DNA of 9,632 nt from Flavobacteriaceae bacterium (GTDB taxonomy: Bacteria; Bacteroidota; Bacteroidia; Flavobacteriales; Flavobacteriaceae): positions 1 to 9,632 of the forward strand of contig JAUVCP010000056.1 in the NCBI GenBank assembly GCA_030590765.1, in the 5' to 3' direction. The notes beneath the pieces are model-generated. The model saw nothing but the letters and a program-made list of their open reading frames with translations. It had not been told where the DNA came from and did no database searches. Of the stretch, positions 7,295 through 9,632 are shown piece after piece; the stretch's first letter is position 1, and each line of letters starts with the position of its first letter. Both the position numbers and the translations under genes were made by a program.

Positions 7295-8047
7295 ATGAAA
7301 AAATTTATTTTCTTATTGATTATTTTAATTAGTGGGTATACTCATGCACAGACTTTAGATAGTTTGTTTCTCAATGCCAATAAATTATTTCAGCAAGAAG
7401 ACTATTTAAAAGCGCTAGAATTATATCAGGATATTGAAAAACAAAATGTTGAGTCAGAGGCATTGTATTTCAATATGGCCAATATTTATTATAAAACTAA
7501 TCAGGTAGCACCTGCAATTTATTATTATGAAAAGGCTCTTCAAATAGATCCAAATAATAAAGATGTAAAATTTAATTTAGATTTTGCACAAAGAATGATC
7601 TTAGATAATATTGAGCCTTTGCCAAAGAGTTTAGGACAAAAATTCAGAGACAGTATCATTTTAAAATTTACCTATAATACATGGGCTATTATAGCAGTGA
7701 GTCTGGCATTTTTATTTGCATTGTTGTTTTTGCTGTATCATTTTTCATATAGCACTTCTAAAAAGCGTTTTTATTTTATTACAAGTATTATTAGTGCAAG
7801 TTTTGTTGCTATAAGTGTATTTTTCGCAATGAAAAATCACCACTATATTTCCAATACTAAATATGCCATAATTTTTGCACAACAAACCAAAGTTAAAAGT
7901 GCACCAACAAAAAGTAGTGAAGTTAATTTTGAGTTGCATGAAGGAACCAAAGTGCTGGTTTTAGAAGATTTGGATAACTGGCGAAAGATCAAAATTGCTG
8001 ATGGTAAAACTGGTTGGATGAATGAAGAGGATCTAAAAGAATTGTAG
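7295..8047 (+). CDS. batE: BatE: TPR protein with two TM helices and an SH3-like C-terminus
   Basis: A 250-residue protein. Residues 1-19 are a signal peptide (MKKFIFLLIILISGYTHAQ). Two TPR units cover about 21-90, with clear family residues in ANKLFQQEDYLKALELYQDI and MANIYYKTNQVAPAIYYYEK, the second ending in ALQIDPNN. Two membrane helices at about 129-150 and 158-178 are separated by a short loop, and residues 189-250 form a bacterial SH3-like domain (AIIFAQQTKVKSAPT..., EGTKVLVLEDLDNWRKIKI, TGWM). This arrangement is the textbook BatE layout and places both TPR and SH3 domains on the outer side of the inner membrane. It is the last gene of the operon; the next gene is on the opposite strand. 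An AGGAG at 7273-7277 is about 17 nt upstream of the ATG, too far to act as a standard ribosome binding site. SH3 domains in envelope proteins often bind peptidoglycan or peptides; the ligand here is unknown. Confidence 0.94.
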   Translation: MKKFIFLLIILISGYTHAQTLDSLFLNANKLFQQEDYLKALELYQDIEKQNVESEALYFNMANIYYKTNQVAPAIYYYEKALQIDPNNKDVKFNLDFAQRMILDNIEPLPKSLGQKFRDSIILKFTYNTWAIIAVSLAFLFALLFLLYHFSYSTSKKRFYFITSIISASFVAISVFFAMKNHHYISNTKYAIIFAQQTKVKSAPTKSSEVNFELHEGTKVLVLEDLDNWRKIKIADGKTGWMNEEDLKEL

Positions 8048-8130
8048 TGTTTATTATTTCTAATAATGGGTGCAAATCGTTTTTAAATAGATTCTTTTTT
8101 AAGGAAATTTTTACTTTACTAATGCATACC

Positions 8131-8895
8131 TTAATTTTTAAAACAAACTGGTAAGATTTCACCTTTTACCAAGCGGTATTTATCAACCAGTTCAGCTGAA
8201 ATAGTTTTAGAATAATCAATCTCATTTACAACAAAACCTACTTTTTGCAATCGATCAAAATAATCTTTGCCGTAAATTCTTACATGATCATATTGCCCAA
8301 AATGTTTTTTACGTTCTTCTTCTGATGTGATAGTGGAATCTTCGTAAGTTTTTTCCAGACTAAGATCCTGAGGAATTTGAAAGATACCCATTCCACCAGG
8401 TTTTAAAACCCGGTATAGTTCACTCATTGCTTTCTTATCATTTTCAATATGCTCTAAAACATGGTTGCAAAAAACAATGTCAAAACTATGATCCTCAAAA
8501 GGTAGTTCTAAAATATCTGCTTTTACATCCACTATCGGCGAATAAAGATCGGCGGTAGTATAATCCAGATTTTTCATCTTTTTAAAAATGGGTAAAAAAC
8601 ACTGCTCTGGAGCCATGTGTAGCACTTTCTTTTTTGCAGTAAAAAAATCGGTTTTATTTTTTAGATACAACCACATTAAGCGATGTCTTTCTAATGATAA
8701 AGTACTTGGTGACAAAACATTAGGCCGTTGTTCTCCATATCCATAAGGTAAAAATTTCTTAAAGCTTTTTCCATCAATAGGATCGGTATAGGTATCACCT
8801 TTTAGCCATGCAGCTAGAACAGGCCTGACTAAATAGCTTAACTTGATAAGGTAAGGTCTGGGTATGGTATTTAGTATGGTTTTAAATAGTTTCAT
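8131..8895 (-). CDS. Class I SAM-dependent methyltransferase
   Basis: A 254-residue protein from ATG at 8895-8893 to TAA at 8131. The Rossmann-type methyltransferase core is plain: beta-1/motif I VLHMAPE (91-97), motif II acidic TTADLYS (113-119), DVKADILELPF (123-133), FDIVFCNHVLEHI (138-150) and VLKPGG (163-168). Motif I lacks the usual GxGxG; the LHMAPE form marks a known subgroup often found near glycan genes, so the substrate may be a sugar or lipid-linked glycan, but that is a guess. Upstream of the core, FLPYGYGEQRPN and LSLERHRLMWLYL fit this subgroup, while the zinc-ribbon cysteines often seen around them are absent. An in-frame GTG at 8910-8908 would add five residues, but it falls inside the arm of a palindromic repeat, so the ATG is preferred. 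It is convergent with batE and downstream of map. Confidence 0.88.
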   Translation of the reverse strand: MKLFKTILNTIPRPYLIKLSYLVRPVLAAWLKGDTYTDPIDGKSFKKFLPYGYGEQRPNVLSPSTLSLERHRLMWLYLKNKTDFFTAKKKVLHMAPEQCFLPIFKKMKNLDYTTADLYSPIVDVKADILELPFEDHSFDIVFCNHVLEHIENDKKAMSELYRVLKPGGMGIFQIPQDLSLEKTYEDSTITSEEERKKHFGQYDHVRIYGKDYFDRLQKVGFVVNEIDYSKTISAELVDKYRLVKGEILPVCFKN

Positions 8896-8902
8896 GGTTA
8901 TC

Positions 8903-8988
8903 TTTAACACACCCCTTTAATTCCCTCTCTTGAGAGGGGAGATCCGCTTCAATAAAATAATAGATTTAGCGGATAGGGGTGTGTTTAA
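8903..8988. repeat. Palindromic element folding into a three-way junction (REP/MITE-like)
   Basis: An outer inverted repeat, AACACACCCCT (8906-8916) against AGGGGTGTGTT (8975-8985), pairs perfectly over 11 bp and extends by two more pairs after one mismatch. Inside it are two separate hairpins: CCCTCTC (8923-8929) with GAGAGGG (8932-8938) around a TT turn, and ATCCGCT (8942-8948) with AGCGGAT (8968-8974) around a 19-nt AT-rich loop. The second hairpin abuts the outer stem directly. It lies between the map stop and the methyltransferase start. Its GC content differs from the AT-rich spacers around it. The motif style (CCCCT, GAGAGGGG) resembles dispersed intergenic repeats that I associate with Bacteroidota genomes; whether it is multicopy here cannot be seen from one window. 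Confidence 0.8.
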
Positions 8989-9005
8989 TGTATAAAAAAT
9001 AGTAA

Positions 9006-9632
9006 TTATTGTCTGAATTCATCTTCTTCATCACTCACAATATCCAAAGCATCATACACATATTGAAAGGTAGAAAGCAATTCTGGTTTACCATTAACAA
9101 TGGCTACATCATGTTCAAAGTGAGCACTTGGTTTTAAGTCCACAGTTTTAATGGTCCAGCCATCACTAAATTGTTTAATTTGATGAGTGCCTAAATTGAT
9201 CATCGGTTCAATGGCAACCACCATACCTTCTTTAAATTTTTTGCCTCGACCTCTTCTTCCATAATTTGGCATTTCAGGGTCTTCGTGCATTTCTTTACCC
9301 AAACCATGACCTACCAATTCACGAACTACACCATAACCGTGCTTCTCAGTATAATTTTGAATGGCAAAACCAACATCTCCAACCCGGTTTCCGGCTCGGA
9401 ATTCTCTGATACCTGCATACAAACTTTCTTTGGTGATACGCAAAAGCTTTTTAGTATCTTCCACTACCTCGCCAATTTCAAAAGTATAGGCATGATCTCC
9501 ATAAAAACCATTTTTTAATGCTCCGCAATCTACAGAAATAATATCCCCTTCCTTAAGTGGAGTATTGTTTGGAATACCATGCACCACTTGTTCATTCGGA
9601 CTCATACAAAGTGTATTCGGAAAATCATATAA
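9006..9632 (-). CDS. map: Type I methionine aminopeptidase, 5' end outside window
   Basis: The enzyme removes the initiator methionine from nascent cytosolic proteins. The visible 208 residues end at TAA 9008-9006, and the frame stays open to the right edge, so the N-terminus is missing. The reading LYDFPNTLCMSPNEQVVHGIP shows that the methionine at 9605-9603 is internal. All metal and catalytic positions of the family are recognisable: the histidine of VVHGIP, the two aspartates of SVDCG and FYGDHA, the histidine of GHGLG and the nearby second histidine in MHEDP, the glutamate of AIEPM, and the final glutamate of FEHDVAIV. Compared with E. coli Map (about 264 aa), it has a short acidic C-terminal tail (DIVSDEEDEFRQ). 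It is followed on the same strand by the palindromic repeat and the methyltransferase gene. Confidence 0.96.
   Translation of the reverse strand, partial: LYDFPNTLCMSPNEQVVHGIPNNTPLKEGDIISVDCGALKNGFYGDHAYTFEIGEVVEDTKKLLRITKESLYAGIREFRAGNRVGDVGFAIQNYTEKHGYGVVRELVGHGLGKEMHEDPEMPNYGRRGRGKKFKEGMVVAIEPMINLGTHQIKQFSDGWTIKTVDLKPSAHFEHDVAIVNGKPELLSTFQYVYDALDIVSDEEDEFRQ

Noticed and set aside
8053..8067. ATTATT-TCT-AATAAT as a bidirectional terminator
   Set aside because: Six A-T pairs only, no GC in the stem and no adjoining T-run in a suitable position; chance symmetry is expected in such AT-rich DNA.
8903..8988. Reading the palindrome as an intrinsic terminator for map, or as an integron attC site
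   Set aside because: No T-run follows either hairpin in the direction of map transcription, and the outer stem encloses two hairpins. The ends do not fit the RYYYAAC ... GTTRRRY boxes of attC sites, and no integrase or cassette array is near.
9285..9518. 77-codon open frame on the + strand within map
   Set aside because: It lies wholly opposite the conserved catalytic core of methionine aminopeptidase and has no recognisable domain.
1..9632. tRNA, rRNA, CRISPR array, insertion sequence or phage genes
   Set aside because: No transposase or integrase frame, no spaced repeat array and no tRNA-like stem set was found; the coding density is taken up by the operon, the methyltransferase and map.

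Overview
The window looks like a chromosomal segment from a low-GC member of the Bacteroidota, most likely class Flavobacteriia. The reasons are the gene order, signal peptides that end in ...SQ or ...AQ, few Shine-Dalgarno sequences, AT-rich spacers, and protein sequences that read like flavobacterial versions of each family. I cannot name a genus from the sequence alone.

Positions 1-8047 (+ strand) hold the core of a Bat ('Bacteroides aerotolerance') operon, a MoxR-vWA-TPR system. The order is: the 3' end of a MoxR AAA+ ATPase gene (cut by the window edge); a cytoplasmic DUF58/vWA protein with a TTG start; a small BatD-like membrane protein; BatA and BatB (membrane-anchored vWA proteins with complete MIDAS motifs); BatC (exported TPR protein with a long Lys/Asp/Gln-rich tail); BatD (signal peptide, three predicted beta-sandwich repeats, one membrane helix, cytosolic helical tail); and BatE (signal peptide, TPRs, two membrane helices, SH3-like end). 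Two junctions overlap (TAATG at 1436-1440, and 14 nt at 2459-2472). The other gaps are 5-132 nt, all on one strand, so the genes are probably co-transcribed from a promoter left of the window. Several classes occur in pairs or more: three vWA proteins, two BatD-type proteins and two TPR proteins. The picture is a cell-envelope complex driven or remodelled by the cytosolic MoxR ATPase. Its exact job is unsettled in the field.

Positions 8048-8130 are a short convergent spacer with no convincing terminator. Positions 8131-9632 (- strand) carry a class I SAM-dependent methyltransferase of a family with an unusual motif I and, downstream of the right window edge, the truncated gene for type I methionine aminopeptidase (map), which is transcribed first. 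Between these two lies an 86-nt palindromic element (8903-8988) that can fold into an almost perfect three-way junction: one outer stem enclosing two hairpins. It is the least explained piece of DNA here and looks like a REP/MITE-type dispersed repeat.

The operon itself is a known system. The points that most deserve a second look are the three-way-junction repeat, the paralogy between the small orphan protein and BatD, the perfect 27-bp tandem duplication in batC, the non-ATG start of the DUF58 gene, and the apparent loss of zinc-ribbon cysteines in the methyltransferase.
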